This document shows positions 19,175 through 27,589 of a stretch of DNA of 64,000 nt, in pieces. The notes beneath the pieces are model-generated. The model was given only the letters and a program-made list of their open reading frames with translations. It was not told the DNA's origin and ran no database searches. The translations under genes were made by a program, and so were the position numbers. The DNA is from Paragemmobacter amnigenus (GTDB lineage Bacteria > Pseudomonadota > Alphaproteobacteria > Rhodobacterales > Rhodobacteraceae): assembly GCF_009908265.2 (NCBI RefSeq), contig NZ_JAAATX020000010.1, positions 124,001 to 188,000 of the forward strand, given 5' to 3'. Position 1 is the stretch's first letter, and each line of letters opens with the position of its first letter.

Positions 19175-20419
19175 TTATTGGTAGACCCGCTGGCGGACGG
19201 ACTCGAGCCGCTCGAGGATCGCGTCGAGGTTTTCGGGCTTCACGAGGAACTCCTGGAAGCCTTCCATGCCGGCCTTCGCCATTTCGGCGGGCGCGTCACG
19301 GTCGAAGAACTGCGCCAGCGCATAGGCCGAGGACAGCGATTCGAAGCCTGCCGAGATGAAGGGATCATCCGCGGCGACGGTGGAGTTCTTGTTCGTCGGC
19401 AACTGGCCCAGCGCGGCGTTCAGCTTGGTCTGGGCATCGGCCGAGGCGACGAAGGCAAGGAACTTCTTGGCATCGTCCACGTTCTGCGCACCTGCCGGGA
19501 TATGGATGGTATCCGTCGGCGCCTCTTCCGCGCGCGGGATGCCGGGGGTGATTTCCGGGAAGACCATGAAGCCCAAATTGTCGTTCGTCATGCCGCCTTC
19601 CTTGAAGGTGCCGACGGCGAAGTTGCCCATGACGTAGTTCGCGGCCTTGCCCTGCACCAGAAGCGCTGCGGCATCCTGCCAGTCGATCGCGGCGTGGTTC
19701 GCCGTGACATAGGGCTGGAGCTTGGCGAATTCGGCAAAGACCTTTTTCACCGACTCGTCCGTCCAGGCGATTTTCCCGGCGGTCAGGTCCATGTGCCATT
19801 CATAACCGTTGGTACGCAGCGACAGGTAGTCGAAGATGCCCGCAACCGGCCACAGCGCCTTGGAGCCCGTGGTGACGCAGTCGATACCTGCGGCCTTGAA
19901 CGCCTCGCAATTCTTAAGGAACTGCTCCCAGGTCACGCCACCATCGGGGGCTTCCAGACCGGCCGCCTTGTAGGCGTCGCGGTTAAAATAGATGCCCCAT
20001 TGGTAGTAGGTGTAGGGCACGCCCCACTGCTTGCCGTCGATGGTCATCGACGCCTTGGCCGAGGCCAGCGCGTCGTTCAGGCCGTTGGCCTCCCACACAT
20101 CGGTGACGTCCATGAACTGGCCCGCGTTGACAAAGGGGGCCATCCGGTTGCCGGCGTACCAGTTCGCCAGATCAGGGGCATCCGCCGTCAGGAAGTTGCG
20201 GATCGCGGTCTTGTAGCCTTCGTGATCGAAATTGTTGAGCTGCACGTCGATGTCGGGGTTCGCAGCCTCGAAATCGGCAATCAGCGCTTCCATCGCGGCC
20301 AGCGGAATCGGGTCGTAGTCGGCATTGTACTTCAGGACACGCTTGTCCTGCGCCACTGCCGCCGTGGACAGCAGCAAAGCCGCCGTCAGCGCCATTGCGC
20401 CCTTCGCGTAACGGACCAT
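19175..20419 (-). CDS. Sugar ABC transporter substrate-binding protein
   Basis: A 414-residue family-1 extracellular solute-binding protein. The signal peptide (MVRYAKGAMALTAALLLSTAAVA) ends near residue 24. The mature part shows the family's IADFEAANPDIDVQL and WYAGNRMAPFVNAGQ blocks. The ATG at 20419 follows GGGAGG; an 8-residue upstream extension lacks support. It is the first gene of the leftward galactoside operon and diverges from the IclR regulator. The ligand is unknown; an alpha- or beta-galactoside is likely from the enzymes encoded with it. Confidence 0.93.
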   Translation of the reverse strand: MVRYAKGAMALTAALLLSTAAVAQDKRVLKYNADYDPIPLAAMEALIADFEAANPDIDVQLNNFDHEGYKTAIRNFLTADAPDLANWYAGNRMAPFVNAGQFMDVTDVWEANGLNDALASAKASMTIDGKQWGVPYTYYQWGIYFNRDAYKAAGLEAPDGGVTWEQFLKNCEAFKAAGIDCVTTGSKALWPVAGIFDYLSLRTNGYEWHMDLTAGKIAWTDESVKKVFAEFAKLQPYVTANHAAIDWQDAAALLVQGKAANYVMGNFAVGTFKEGGMTNDNLGFMVFPEITPGIPRAEEAPTDTIHIPAGAQNVDDAKKFLAFVASADAQTKLNAALGQLPTNKNSTVAADDPFISAGFESLSSAYALAQFFDRDAPAEMAKAGMEGFQEFLVKPENLDAILERLESVRQRVYQ

Positions 20420-20521
20420 CGGTTTCCTCCCTTGTGGTTCCATTATGTGAAACTTAGTCTTGAATATTGAAAACTATGGTGCGTATCGTCTAGGCTGTCA
20501 ACAGCGACGCGAGGGAAGGCG
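20420..20521. promoter_or_regulatory. Divergent promoter/operator region for binding-protein operon and IclR gene
   Basis: A 102-bp gap between divergent starts. The part at about 20440-20480 is AT-rich against its surroundings and has an AATATT core (20463-20468) flanked by imperfect symmetric bases (TTG and GAA). IclR-family proteins often bind short imperfect palindromes in such gaps and control both directions. The exact operator and start sites cannot be fixed by eye. Confidence 0.45.
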
Positions 20522-21304
20522 ATGGCGGCGGATCAGGGTGACGGGACGGTGGGCAAGGCGCTGGATGTGCTCGACATGGTCGCGGCTGTGGGCCGCCCTG
20601 TGCGGTTCACCGACCTGCTGGCGCGGTCCGAATATCCCAAGGCCACGCTGTATCGCCTGATCCAGACGCTGACCCATCAGGGGATGCTGGCCTATGATCC
20701 GGACCGGCAGACCTATGCCCTCGGCGTGCGGCTGGTGCGGCTGGCCCATGCGGCATGGGCGACATCATCGCTGGCCCCGCTGGCGCGGCCCTATCTTGAT
20801 GAATTGTCTGCCGAAACGGGCGAGACGATCCACCTTGCCCAGATGGATAACGGGCAGGTCCTGTATGTGGACAAGCGCAACGCGGCGAAGCCTGTCGAGA
20901 TGTTCGCGCAGGCCGGCAAGGTGGGGCCCGCCTATTGCACGGGGGTGGGCAAGGCGATGCTGGCCTATCTGTCCGAGGACGAACTGGAGCGCGCGATCCA
21001 GCGGCAGAGCTTCCACCGCTTCACCGATCATACGCTGGACACGCCCGAGAAGTTGAAGGCCGAATTGCAGGCCATCCGTGCCCGCGGCCATGCCTATGAC
21101 CGCGAGGAGCACGAGCCGGGAATCATCTGCTGTGCCGTGCCGATCCTGTCACGCACGGGGCGGGTGATCGGCGCCTTGTCCGTCACCTCGACCACCAGCC
21201 GGACCACTCTGGCCGACCTCGATTCGGGGGCGGCCCGCATCAAGCAGACAGCAGCACAAATCGCGGCCGAGGCGGAAAGCTGGCGCTTTCCGGAACAGGC
21301 CTAA
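20522..21304 (+). CDS. IclR family transcriptional regulator
   Basis: A 260-residue regulator with an N-terminal winged helix-turn-helix (about 10-70, PKATLYRLIQTLTHQGML) and a C-terminal effector domain. The effector domain carries GVGKAMLAYL near 141-150 and the late block EPGIICCAVPILSR near 200-213. Divergence from the ABC/galactosidase operon suggests it controls that operon in response to a sugar or sugar acid intermediate. The ABC ATPase gene follows 24 bp later in the same direction, so it probably shares its transcript. Confidence 0.92.
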   Translation: MAADQGDGTVGKALDVLDMVAAVGRPVRFTDLLARSEYPKATLYRLIQTLTHQGMLAYDPDRQTYALGVRLVRLAHAAWATSSLAPLARPYLDELSAETGETIHLAQMDNGQVLYVDKRNAAKPVEMFAQAGKVGPAYCTGVGKAMLAYLSEDELERAIQRQSFHRFTDHTLDTPEKLKAELQAIRARGHAYDREEHEPGIICCAVPILSRTGRVIGALSVTSTTSRTTLADLDSGAARIKQTAAQIAAEAESWRFPEQA

Positions 21305-21328
21305 GGGAATTTCAGGGAGGAAACGGTC

Positions 21329-22384
21329 ATGTCAGGCGTCGTGCTTCAGAAGGTCGTCAAACGCTTTGGCGAGGCGCAGGTCATCCACGGGGTCGATCTG
21401 GTGATCGAGGATGGCGAATTCTGTGTCTTTGTCGGCCCGTCGGGCTGCGGGAAGTCCACGCTGCTGCGGATGGTGGCGGGGTTGGAGGAAACGTCCGAAG
21501 GGGCGATCCGCATCGGCGCGCGGGATGTCACGAAGGCCGACCCGTCGGAACGCGGCGTGGCGATGGTTTTCCAGACCTACGCTCTCTACCCCCACATGAC
21601 GGTGGCGGAAAACATGGGCTTTGGCCTGAAGATGACGGGCCATCCCAGGGCCGAGATCGACCGCAAGGTGGCCGAGGCGGCGCGCATCCTGAAGCTGGAA
21701 GACTTGCTCGCGCGCAAGCCCAAGGCCCTGTCAGGCGGGCAGCGGCAGCGGGTGGCGATCGGGCGGGCCATCGTGCGGGGGCCGGAGGTGTTTCTCTTCG
21801 ACGAGCCGCTGTCCAATCTGGATGCCGAGTTGCGGGTCGAGATGCGGGCCGAAATCGCGCGCCTTCACCGCGAGATCGGCGCGACCATGATCTACGTGAC
21901 CCATGACCAGGTCGAGGCGATGACGCTGGCCGACAAGATCGTCGTGCTGCGCAAGGGCAAGGTGGAACAGGTGGGCAAACCGCTGGACCTGTATCACGAC
22001 CCCGACAACCGCTTTGTCGCGGGCTTCATCGGAAGCCCCGCGATGAACTTCGTTTCCGGCACGGTCGAAGGCGCGGGTCGTGTCGCGGCGGCGGGTCTGG
22101 CAGCGACCGTGACGACCGGGGTGGCCCTGCCCGGCGCGGGGGCGAAGGTGGAGATCGGACTGCGTCCGCAGCACCTTCAGGTCATCGACGGGACCACGCA
22201 TCGGGTGGAGATGACCGAGGCGCTGGGGGGTGTGTCCTATATCCATGTCACCGCACCCACAGGCGAGAAGCTGGTGATCGAGGCGAAGGGGGATGTCATT
22301 CCCGCCACCGGCGCGCAGATCGGGGTGGGCTTCGACGCGAAAGACGCGCTGGTCTTTTCCGAAAGCGGTGCGCGACTGCGCTAG
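21329..22384 (+). CDS. ugpC: Sugar ABC transporter ATP-binding protein (UgpC/MsmK type)
   Basis: A 351-residue ATPase energising the sugar permeases. Walker A is GPSGCGKST (36-44), the signature [15 protein letters not shown] is near 132-146, and Walker [12 protein letters not shown] follows. The C-terminal TOBE domain contains [17 protein letters not shown] precedes the ATG. It is the only ATPase gene here, so it very likely serves the permeases encoded divergently at 17320-19069, although such ATPases can be shared. The symbol marks the subfamily, not a proven substrate. Confidence 0.93.
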   Translation: MSGVVLQKVVKRFGEAQVIHGVDLVIEDGEFCVFVGPSGCGKSTLLRMVAGLEETSEGAIRIGARDVTKADPSERGVAMVFQTYALYPHMTVAENMGFGLKMTGHPRAEIDRKVAEAARILKLEDLLARKPKALSGGQRQRVAIGRAIVRGPEVFLFDEPLSNLDAELRVEMRAEIARLHREIGATMIYVTHDQVEAMTLADKIVVLRKGKVEQVGKPLDLYHDPDNRFVAGFIGSPAMNFVSGTVEGAGRVAAAGLAATVTTGVALPGAGAKVEIGLRPQHLQVIDGTTHRVEMTEALGGVSYIHVTAPTGEKLVIEAKGDVIPATGAQIGVGFDAKDALVFSESGARLR

Positions 22385-22390
22385 GCCGGA

Positions 22391-23293
22391 TCAGGCGCCG
22401 AGGTGCGGCTCTCCCCGCGCCTTGGCCAGTTCCATCTGCCGTTGGCGTTCGCGGAAGCGGGCGCGGTCCGCTTCGGTATATTCACCGGTGCAGGCGGGAC
22501 AGCAGACGCCATCCTCGAATGCCGGATCGCGGCGCTGCTCGGGGGTGACGGGGCGGCGGCAGGCGCCGCAGGTCGTCATCTGGCCCTGCACCAGACCGTG
22601 GCCGACCGACACGCGCTGGTCGAAGACGAAGCATTCGCCCTGCCACAGGGATTGGTCGGCGGGCACCTCCTCGAGATATTTCAGGATGCCACCCTTGAGG
22701 TGGTATACCTCTTCAACCCCTTGTTGCAGAAGGAAATTCGTCGACTTCTCGCAGCGGATGCCGCCGGTGCAGAACATGGCGATCCGCTTGTTGTGGAAAC
22801 GGTCGCGGTTCTGTTCCCACCATGCGGGGAATTCGGAGAAGCTGCGCGTTTTCGGGTCGATGGCCCCTTCGAAGGTGCCGATGGCAACTTCGTAGTCATT
22901 GCGGGTGTCGATCACCGCGACATCGGGTGAGGCGATCAGCGCGTTCCACTCCTGCGGGGCGACGTAATGGCCGACCTGCGCGCGGGGGTCGACGTCGGGC
23001 TGGCCCATCGTCACGATCTCGCGCTTCAGTTTCACCTTCATCTTGCCGAAGGGCATGGTGGCGGCGGGGCTTTCCTTCCACTCCAGCCCGTCACAACCCG
23101 GAAGGGCGCGGATATGGGCCAGCACCGCGTCAATCCCCGCGCGGGTTCCGGCGATGGTGCCGTTGATCCCCTCGGCAGCCAGCAGGAGCGAGCCCTTCAC
23201 CCCATGCCCCACGGCACAGTCCAGAAGCGGCCCGCGCAGGGCGGCGGGATCGGGGAAGCGGGTGAAGTGGTAAAGCGCGGCGACGGTCAGCAT
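22391..23293 (-). CDS. trhO: tRNA uridine(34) 5-hydroxylase TrhO (rhodanese-like)
   Basis: Oxygen-dependent hydroxylation of tRNA wobble uridine is the known role of TrhO/YceA. The roughly 300-residue protein has an N-terminal acylphosphatase-like domain and a rhodanese domain with active cysteine C175 in [13 protein letters not shown] cysteine-rich tail (CGAC, CCPAC) follows, fitting a metal site. The start at 23293 matches the family's N-terminus ([10 protein letters not shown]-like); a GTG at 23308 with AGGGGA upstream is possible and adds five residues. It converges on the ABC ATPase gene with a 6-bp gap. Confidence 0.9.
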   Translation of the reverse strand: MLTVAALYHFTRFPDPAALRGPLLDCAVGHGVKGSLLLAAEGINGTIAGTRAGIDAVLAHIRALPGCDGLEWKESPAATMPFGKMKVKLKREIVTMGQPDVDPRAQVGHYVAPQEWNALIASPDVAVIDTRNDYEVAIGTFEGAIDPKTRSFSEFPAWWEQNRDRFHNKRIAMFCTGGIRCEKSTNFLLQQGVEEVYHLKGGILKYLEEVPADQSLWQGECFVFDQRVSVGHGLVQGQMTTCGACRRPVTPEQRRDPAFEDGVCCPACTGEYTEADRARFRERQRQMELAKARGEPHLGA

Positions 23294-23396
23294 GGGGCGG
23301 GGATGCACCTGTTTTCCCCTGTTTTCAAGCCGTTCCCATTGACGCAGGGGCGGGGGTTTCCTACGCAGGGCCAGTCACCAAGCCGTGAGGTTCCCG

Positions 23397-24005
23397 ATGC
23401 GTGCCGCGACCGAAGCCCTGATCGTGATCGACGTCCAGAACGATTTCTGTCCCGGCGGTGCGCTGGCCGTGGCAGAGGGGGACAAAATCATCAACCGGAT
23501 CAACGGGTTGATGGATGACTTCGTCGTCACGGTCCTGACGCAGGACTGGCATCCGGCCAACCATTCCTCATTCGCGTCGAACCACGCGGGCAAGGCGCCG
23601 TTCGAGACGTTAACAATGTCTTACGGACCGCAGACCCTGTGGCCGGACCATTGCATCCAGGGCACAGCGGGCGCTGAATTTCACCCCGACTTGCGCACCG
23701 ATCCCGCCCAACTGGTGATCCGCAAGGGATTCCGCCCCGCGATCGACAGCTATTCCGCCTTTTTCGAGAATGACCGTAGCACGACGACGGGACTGGATGG
23801 TTACCTGCGCGCGCGGGGGGTGACGGGCGTCACCTTCGTTGGACTGGCCACGGATTTCTGCGTCGCCTATTCGGCGCTGGACGCGGCGCGGTTGGGCTAT
23901 CGGGCGACGGTCCTGCTGGGGGCCTGCCGCGGGATCGACCTTGGCGGGTCGATGGCGGCCATGACGGCCCAGATGCGCGCGGCAGGCGTCGCGCTGGAGG
24001 ATTGA
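23397..24005 (+). CDS. pncA: Nicotinamidase
   Basis: Hydrolyses nicotinamide to nicotinate for NAD salvage. The 202-residue protein carries the catalytic triad D12 (VIDVQNDF), K110 (IRKGF) and C155 ([10 protein letters not shown]), with metal-site residues D50 and H52 in [12 protein letters not shown] and H85. The ATG at 23397 is favoured over a GTG at 23385 because TGAGG is correctly spaced. The next gene, pncB, begins one base after its stop, so the two salvage enzymes are co-transcribed. Confidence 0.94.
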   Translation: MRAATEALIVIDVQNDFCPGGALAVAEGDKIINRINGLMDDFVVTVLTQDWHPANHSSFASNHAGKAPFETLTMSYGPQTLWPDHCIQGTAGAEFHPDLRTDPAQLVIRKGFRPAIDSYSAFFENDRSTTTGLDGYLRARGVTGVTFVGLATDFCVAYSALDAARLGYRATVLLGACRGIDLGGSMAAMTAQMRAAGVALED

Positions 24006-24006
24006 T

Positions 24007-25296
24007 TTGGTCGATATCGCCACGCGCGTGCACAATCACAACTGGAAGATCGACCCGATCGTCCGGTCCCTGATCGACACCGACTTTTACAAGCTGCTGA
24101 TGTGCCAGTCGATTTTCCGCAACAAGCCGGAGACGACGGTGACCTTCTCTCTCATCAACCGGACGGCCGAGGTTCGGCTGGCCGACCTGATCGACGAAGG
24201 AGAGCTGCGCGAGCAACTGGATCATGTGCGGTCGCTGTCGCTGTCGCGGGGCGAAAGCACATGGCTGCGCGGGAACATGTTCTATGGCAAGCGCCAGATG
24301 TTCCGCCCCGATTTCATGGAGTGGTTCGAGGGGCTGCGCCTGCCGCCCTATCATCTGGAAAAGCGCGACGGGCAATACGAGCTAACCTTCGAGGGGAGTT
24401 GGCCCGAGGTCATGCTGTGGGAGATTCCCGCGCTGGCCGTGCTGATGGAATTGCGGTCGCGGGCCGTGCTGAAGGGGATGGGGAAGTTCGAGCTGCAAAT
24501 CCTCTATGCCCGCGCGATGACGCGGCTGTGGGAGAAGATCGAGCGGCTGAAGTCACTGGAAAACCTGCGGATTGCCGATTTCGGCACACGGCGGCGGCAT
24601 TCCTTCCTGTGGCAGGACTGGTGCGTGCAGGCGATGCAGGAGGGGTTGGGGGCAAAGTTCACCGGCACCTCGAACTGCCGCATCGCGATGAAACGGGATA
24701 TCGAGGCGATCGGGACCAACGCGCATGAATTGCCCATGGTCTATTCCGCGCTGGCGGAGGATGACGAGGCCCTGGCGCAGGCGCCCTATCAGGTGCTGGC
24801 CGACTGGCACGAGGAACATGACGGAAACCTGCGGATCATCCTGCCCGATACCTATGGCACCGAAGGTTTCCTGCGGAAGGCGCCGGACTGGTTAACCACG
24901 TGGACGGGTATCCGCATCGATTCGGGCGATCCGGCGGCGGGGGCCGAGACGGCGATCCGCTGGTGGACGTCGCGGGGCGAGGATCCGGCGCAGAAGCTGG
25001 TGATCTTTTCCGACGGTCTGGATGTGGAGAAGATCGAGGAATTGCACCGTCAGTTCCGCGGGCGGGTCAAGGTGTCCTTCGGCTGGGGCACGATGTTGAC
25101 CAATGATTTCAGGGGCTTGGCAGGCGACCGGCTGGCGCCGTTCAGTCTGGTATGCAAGGCGGTGTCAGCCAACGGGCGGCCTACGGTGAAGCTGTCGGAC
25201 AACCCGAACAAGGCGATGGGGCCCAAGGACGAGATCGCGCGGTACAAGCGGGTGTTCGGCGTGGGCGAGCAGGCGGCGATGGATGTAACTGTCTGA
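24007..25296 (+). CDS. pncB: Nicotinate phosphoribosyltransferase
   Basis: Makes nicotinate mononucleotide from nicotinate and PRPP, the step after PncA. The 429-residue product has the family's [10 protein letters not shown] (about 25-34), the FGTRRRHS block near 195-202 with the histidine that is phosphorylated in the family, and a C-terminal [13 protein letters not shown]. The start is an unusual TTG at 24007, supported by GGAGG at 23996-24000 within the end of pncA, with 6-nt spacing. It converges on the phosphotransferase gene with a 2-bp gap. Confidence 0.94.
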   Translation: MVDIATRVHNHNWKIDPIVRSLIDTDFYKLLMCQSIFRNKPETTVTFSLINRTAEVRLADLIDEGELREQLDHVRSLSLSRGESTWLRGNMFYGKRQMFRPDFMEWFEGLRLPPYHLEKRDGQYELTFEGSWPEVMLWEIPALAVLMELRSRAVLKGMGKFELQILYARAMTRLWEKIERLKSLENLRIADFGTRRRHSFLWQDWCVQAMQEGLGAKFTGTSNCRIAMKRDIEAIGTNAHELPMVYSALAEDDEALAQAPYQVLADWHEEHDGNLRIILPDTYGTEGFLRKAPDWLTTWTGIRIDSGDPAAGAETAIRWWTSRGEDPAQKLVIFSDGLDVEKIEELHRQFRGRVKVSFGWGTMLTNDFRGLAGDRLAPFSLVCKAVSANGRPTVKLSDNPNKAMGPKDEIARYKRVFGVGEQAAMDVTV

Positions 25297-25298
25297 AA

Positions 25299-26216
25299 TC
25301 ACGCCATGATCCGGCGGGCGACCATTTCGGCGCGGGCGAGGTGGCTGATGTGGATCGGGTCGTCGGGGGCAAGGCGCGGCATCGTCCAGCCGACCGAGGC
25401 AAGGGTGCGCGCCATCGTGAAAAGTTCCACGCTTTCAACGTCTTGCGTGCCGTATCCGGCCATCAGCGCATCGCGCAATTCGTCGCGGGCGGGTTCGTAT
25501 TGGTTCTGGGACAGGACGGTTCCGAGGTCGTAGAGGCGGTAGCCGAAGCCGCTGTCGTCGAAATCGATCAGGGCGGGGTAACTTTCGGAAAACAGGACGT
25601 TTTCGCGCAGGACATCGGCGTGGATCAGGCCGATGGGGGGATTGGTGCGGTCCAGATGCAACCGTACCGCATCCCGTGCCGCAAGCAGTACCGCACGTTG
25701 TACATACGCAGCGCGCGGATGGTCCCAGAAGCGGCCCCAGAAGGGGGCCTCGCCCACCAGACCCCCGGCATCCCATCGGGGGCGGGTGAAGGTGGCGGGC
25801 AGGGTCAGGCCGTCGCTGGCGGTGTGCAGACGGCGCAGCAGTTGGCCGAGGCGGAAGTGTCGGTCGGTCTGGATGGCGACGGGTTCGGGAAAGGGCACAC
25901 CCGCCGTGCCAAGGGGCGTGCCGTCGATCCAGCGCACGACGCTGGCGAGGCGGCCGGTGGCGAGGGGTTCGAGCAGGTTGCCCGCGCGGGATTCGACGGG
26001 GGTCGCAACCGGCAGGCCCAGCGCGGCGAGTTCGCTGCACCACCAGAGTTCCGAGGCGATGGATGCCTGCGTCTGGTAGCCGATGCGGTGCAGGCGCAGG
26101 GCGGCGCGGGTACCGTCGGGCAGGGCGATTTCGTGGACGGCGTTTTCGCGGGCGAGGATCAGGCGGACATGGGTCGCGCCCCATAGCGCGGCGGCGGCGC
26201 GGGCTTCGTCAGTCAT
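25299..26216 (-). CDS. Phosphotransferase of the aminoglycoside/homoserine kinase fold (SrkA-like)
   Basis: A 305-residue kinase-fold protein. The catalytic Brenner motif is LIHADVLRENVLF and the metal-binding segment is LIDFDDSGFGYRLYDLG. Both fit the APH/SrkA/CotH-like group that phosphorylates small molecules or serine residues; the substrate cannot be told. Residues about 170-186 are encoded by a copy of the dodecamer repeat (25660-25707), although the peptide still looks like an ordinary helix. It overlaps arfB by 8 bp and is probably co-transcribed with it. Confidence 0.8.
   Translation of the reverse strand: MTDEARAAAALWGATHVRLILARENAVHEIALPDGTRAALRLHRIGYQTQASIASELWWCSELAALGLPVATPVESRAGNLLEPLATGRLASVVRWIDGTPLGTAGVPFPEPVAIQTDRHFRLGQLLRRLHTASDGLTLPATFTRPRWDAGGLVGEAPFWGRFWDHPRAAYVQRAVLLAARDAVRLHLDRTNPPIGLIHADVLRENVLFSESYPALIDFDDSGFGYRLYDLGTVLSQNQYEPARDELRDALMAGYGTQDVESVELFTMARTLASVGWTMPRLAPDDPIHISHLARAEMVARRIMA
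25660..25707 (-). repeat. Dodecamer-array repeat, copy 2 (inside a CDS)
   Basis: On the minus strand four 12-nt units run without gap: GTATGTACAACG, TGCGGTACTGCT, TGCGGCACGGGA, TGCGGTACGGTT. The preceding GCGCTGC extends the match to copy 1 to 16 identical bases. It lies within the phosphotransferase gene, in the same strand and in frame with it. Confidence 0.7.
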
Positions 26217-26634
26217 CGTCGCCGTCCACCTTGCCGCGCAGGGACTTGACCTCTCCCCTTACCGATTTGGCGGCGAGGCGGCGGCGCTGGCTGCCCAGCG
26301 TCGGCTTGGTGGCGATGCGGCGTTTCGGGGTGACGAGGGCCTGACGGATCAGGTCGGCCAGACGGTCGCGCGCGATCTCGCGGTTGCGGGCCTGGCTGCG
26401 CGTTTCGTCGACCTGGATGACGATGGCGCCTTCGGTCGTCCAGCGGCGGCCGGCAAGGCGTTTGAGGCGGGATTTCACGGGGTCGGACAGGTGGGGGGAG
26501 CGCGCGGCCTCGAACCGCAATTCGACCGCGGTGGAGACCTTGTTCACGTTCTGCCCGCCGGGACCGGAGGCGCGGATGAACTGTTCGGTCAGTTCCCAAT
26601 CGGCGATGGCGAGGGTTTCGGTGATGTGCAGCAT
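26209..26634 (-). CDS. arfB: Peptidyl-tRNA hydrolase ArfB (ribosome rescue)
   Basis: ArfB frees stalled ribosomes by hydrolysing peptidyl-tRNA without a stop codon. The 141-residue protein has the release-factor GGQ motif (SGPGGQNVNK, GGQ at 26-28). Its C-terminal tail is rich in lysine and arginine (KPTLGSQRRRLAAKS) and inserts in the mRNA channel in known homologues. Start at 26634 by homology; an upstream TTG is possible. It is preceded by a hairpin and a tiny ORF with an extreme Shine-Dalgarno, and overlaps the phosphotransferase gene. Confidence 0.93.
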   Translation of the reverse strand: MLHITETLAIADWELTEQFIRASGPGGQNVNKVSTAVELRFEAARSPHLSDPVKSRLKRLAGRRWTTEGAIVIQVDETRSQARNREIARDRLADLIRQALVTPKRRIATKPTLGSQRRRLAAKSVRGEVKSLRGKVDGDDD

Positions 26635-26651
26635 GGGCGGGGTCCGCAAGA

Positions 26652-26680
26652 GAAAGGGTCGCCTGCGCGGCGACCCTTTC
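26652..26680 (-). terminator. Strong hairpin between the leader ORF and arfB
   Basis: GAAAGGGTCGCC and GGCGACCCTTTC form a perfect 12-bp stem with a 5-nt loop. On the minus strand only TCTTGC follows, so the U-run is poor. Placed between the small ORF at 26752-26808 and arfB (18 bp away), it could end the leader transcript or attenuate arfB. Confidence 0.7.
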
Positions 26681-26751
26681 CGAGATCCAAGGAGATGGGC
26701 CAGTTAGGTTTCAAGCCCAATCAGGTGGTCTGTCTGGCTGAGGGGCTGCCC

Positions 26752-26808
26752 TCAGAAAACACGCCTCCGGACTGTCCCGACACCTCTCTCCAATGTAGCT
26801 CTAGACAC
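26752..26808 (-). CDS. Candidate 18-residue leader peptide upstream of arfB
   Basis: GTG start at 26808 and TGA at 26752 give an 18-residue basic peptide reading VSRATLERGVGTVRRRVF. It is too short for automatic calling. The evidence for translation is the ribosome-binding site: AAGGAGG ends 7 nt before the GTG, inside a 17-nt stretch complementary to the 16S tail, and a TTGACA box lies upstream. The peptide has five arginines and no match I recognise. It may be a regulatory leader for arfB or a highly expressed tiny protein; non-coding function is also possible. Confidence 0.45.
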   Translation of the reverse strand: MSRATLERGVGTVRRRVF

Positions 26809-26824
26809 TGGATCACCTCCTTTC
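26808..26824 (-). promoter_or_regulatory. Extended Shine-Dalgarno complementary to the whole 16S rRNA tail
   Basis: The minus strand reads GAAAGGAGGTGATCCAG, complementary over 17 nt to the usual 16S 3' end CTGGATCACCTCCTTTC. Ordinary sites match 4-7 nt. A segment at 26689-26697 (minus-strand CATCTCCTT) can pair with AAGGAGGTG over 9 bp including one G-U, so the site could be hidden by the transcript itself. Confidence 0.75.
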
Positions 26825-26839
26825 GATGGGTTACCGATA

Positions 26840-26872
26840 GAGGTAGCGTGGCACAGATTTTGTGTTTGTCAA
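26840..26872 (-). promoter_or_regulatory. Candidate sigma-70 promoter for the leader ORF
   Basis: A perfect TTGACA (26867-26872 on the minus strand) lies just after the yhhQ stop. At 17-19 nt spacing the candidate -10 is weak (ACGCTA or GCTACC). Alphaproteobacterial promoters tolerate poor -10 boxes. It would start a transcript about 20-30 nt before the extended Shine-Dalgarno. Confidence 0.5.
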
Positions 26873-26878
26873 AGCCTT

Positions 26879-27502
26879 TTACGCTACCCTTGTGGCAAAG
26901 CGGCGGATGGCCAGACGGAAGGGCAGCAGCGCCACCACGTCCACCGCGATCTTGACCAGCCAGTCGGCGAAGCCCAGCGAGACCCAGAAGGGAACGGCGG
27001 GACCAAAGCCCAGAAGGGGCATGGTTTCGGCGGCCCATGACACGTCGTTGGCGGGTTCGAGGAAGGCGAAGGTCATCGAGAAGGCCAGCGTGAAGAAGAT
27101 CACGGTGTCGAGGGTGGAGCCGAGGAAGGTGGAGATGAAGGGCGCCTTCCACCATGCGGCGCGGCGCAGGCGGTCGAAGACGAAGATGTCCAGCAGTTGC
27201 GCGCAGAGGAAGGCGAGGCCCGAGCCCAGCGCCACGCGGATTGTGACGAGCGGACCGAATTCGCCCATGATCTGCGTGCCGATGGCCGAGCAGGCAAGGC
27301 CCGTGACGAAACCCGCATAGACCACGCGGCGGGCGGCGGCGGGGCCTTCCAGACGGTTGACGATGTCCGAGACGAGGAAGGCCAGCGGATAGGTGAAGGC
27401 ACCCCATGTCAGCCATGTGCCGATCGGATGCTGGACGAGGATGTTGGAGGCCACCACGACGATGGCCATGGCGGCGACGCCATAAAGCGAGATGCGGGTC
27501 AT
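26879..27502 (-). CDS. yhhQ: Queuosine precursor transporter, YhhQ/VUT family
   Basis: A 207-residue inner-membrane protein with about six helices. The family features are SNILVQHPIG near 20-29, LTWGAFTYPLAFLVSDIVNR near 33-52, a YAGFVTGL helix and an acidic FADWLVK near the end. Family members import queuosine precursors (preQ0/preQ1) for tRNA modification. The start at 27502 matches the family's N-terminus; a 16-residue extension lacks support. No preQ1 riboswitch is recognisable upstream. Confidence 0.88.
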   Translation of the reverse strand: MTRISLYGVAAMAIVVVASNILVQHPIGTWLTWGAFTYPLAFLVSDIVNRLEGPAAARRVVYAGFVTGLACSAIGTQIMGEFGPLVTIRVALGSGLAFLCAQLLDIFVFDRLRRAAWWKAPFISTFLGSTLDTVIFFTLAFSMTFAFLEPANDVSWAAETMPLLGFGPAVPFWVSLGFADWLVKIAVDVVALLPFRLAIRRFATRVA

Positions 27503-27589
27503 GTCAGATTCCGTTTTGACAAGGTCGCGGAGACTTGGCCCCCCGCGCATCGGGGGACGCGCGGCCCCTACGCCTGTGGCGCGGTGCTG

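Noticed and set aside
26808-26824. Possible fragment of a 16S rRNA gene
   Set aside because: Only the terminal 17 nt match; the bases before it do not continue as 16S helix 45 sequence. The opposite strand gives a well-placed ribosome-binding site, which explains the match better.
26721-27416. 231-codon frame reading arginine/proline-rich protein across yhhQ and its downstream region
   Set aside because: Antisense-type composition within yhhQ and no start signal; yhhQ has a clear membrane-protein frame in the same strand.
27503-27589. preQ1 riboswitch before yhhQ
   Set aside because: The 88-bp gap has GC-rich pairing but no recognisable preQ1 core; pairing is better explained as the end of the phytase-like gene's transcript.
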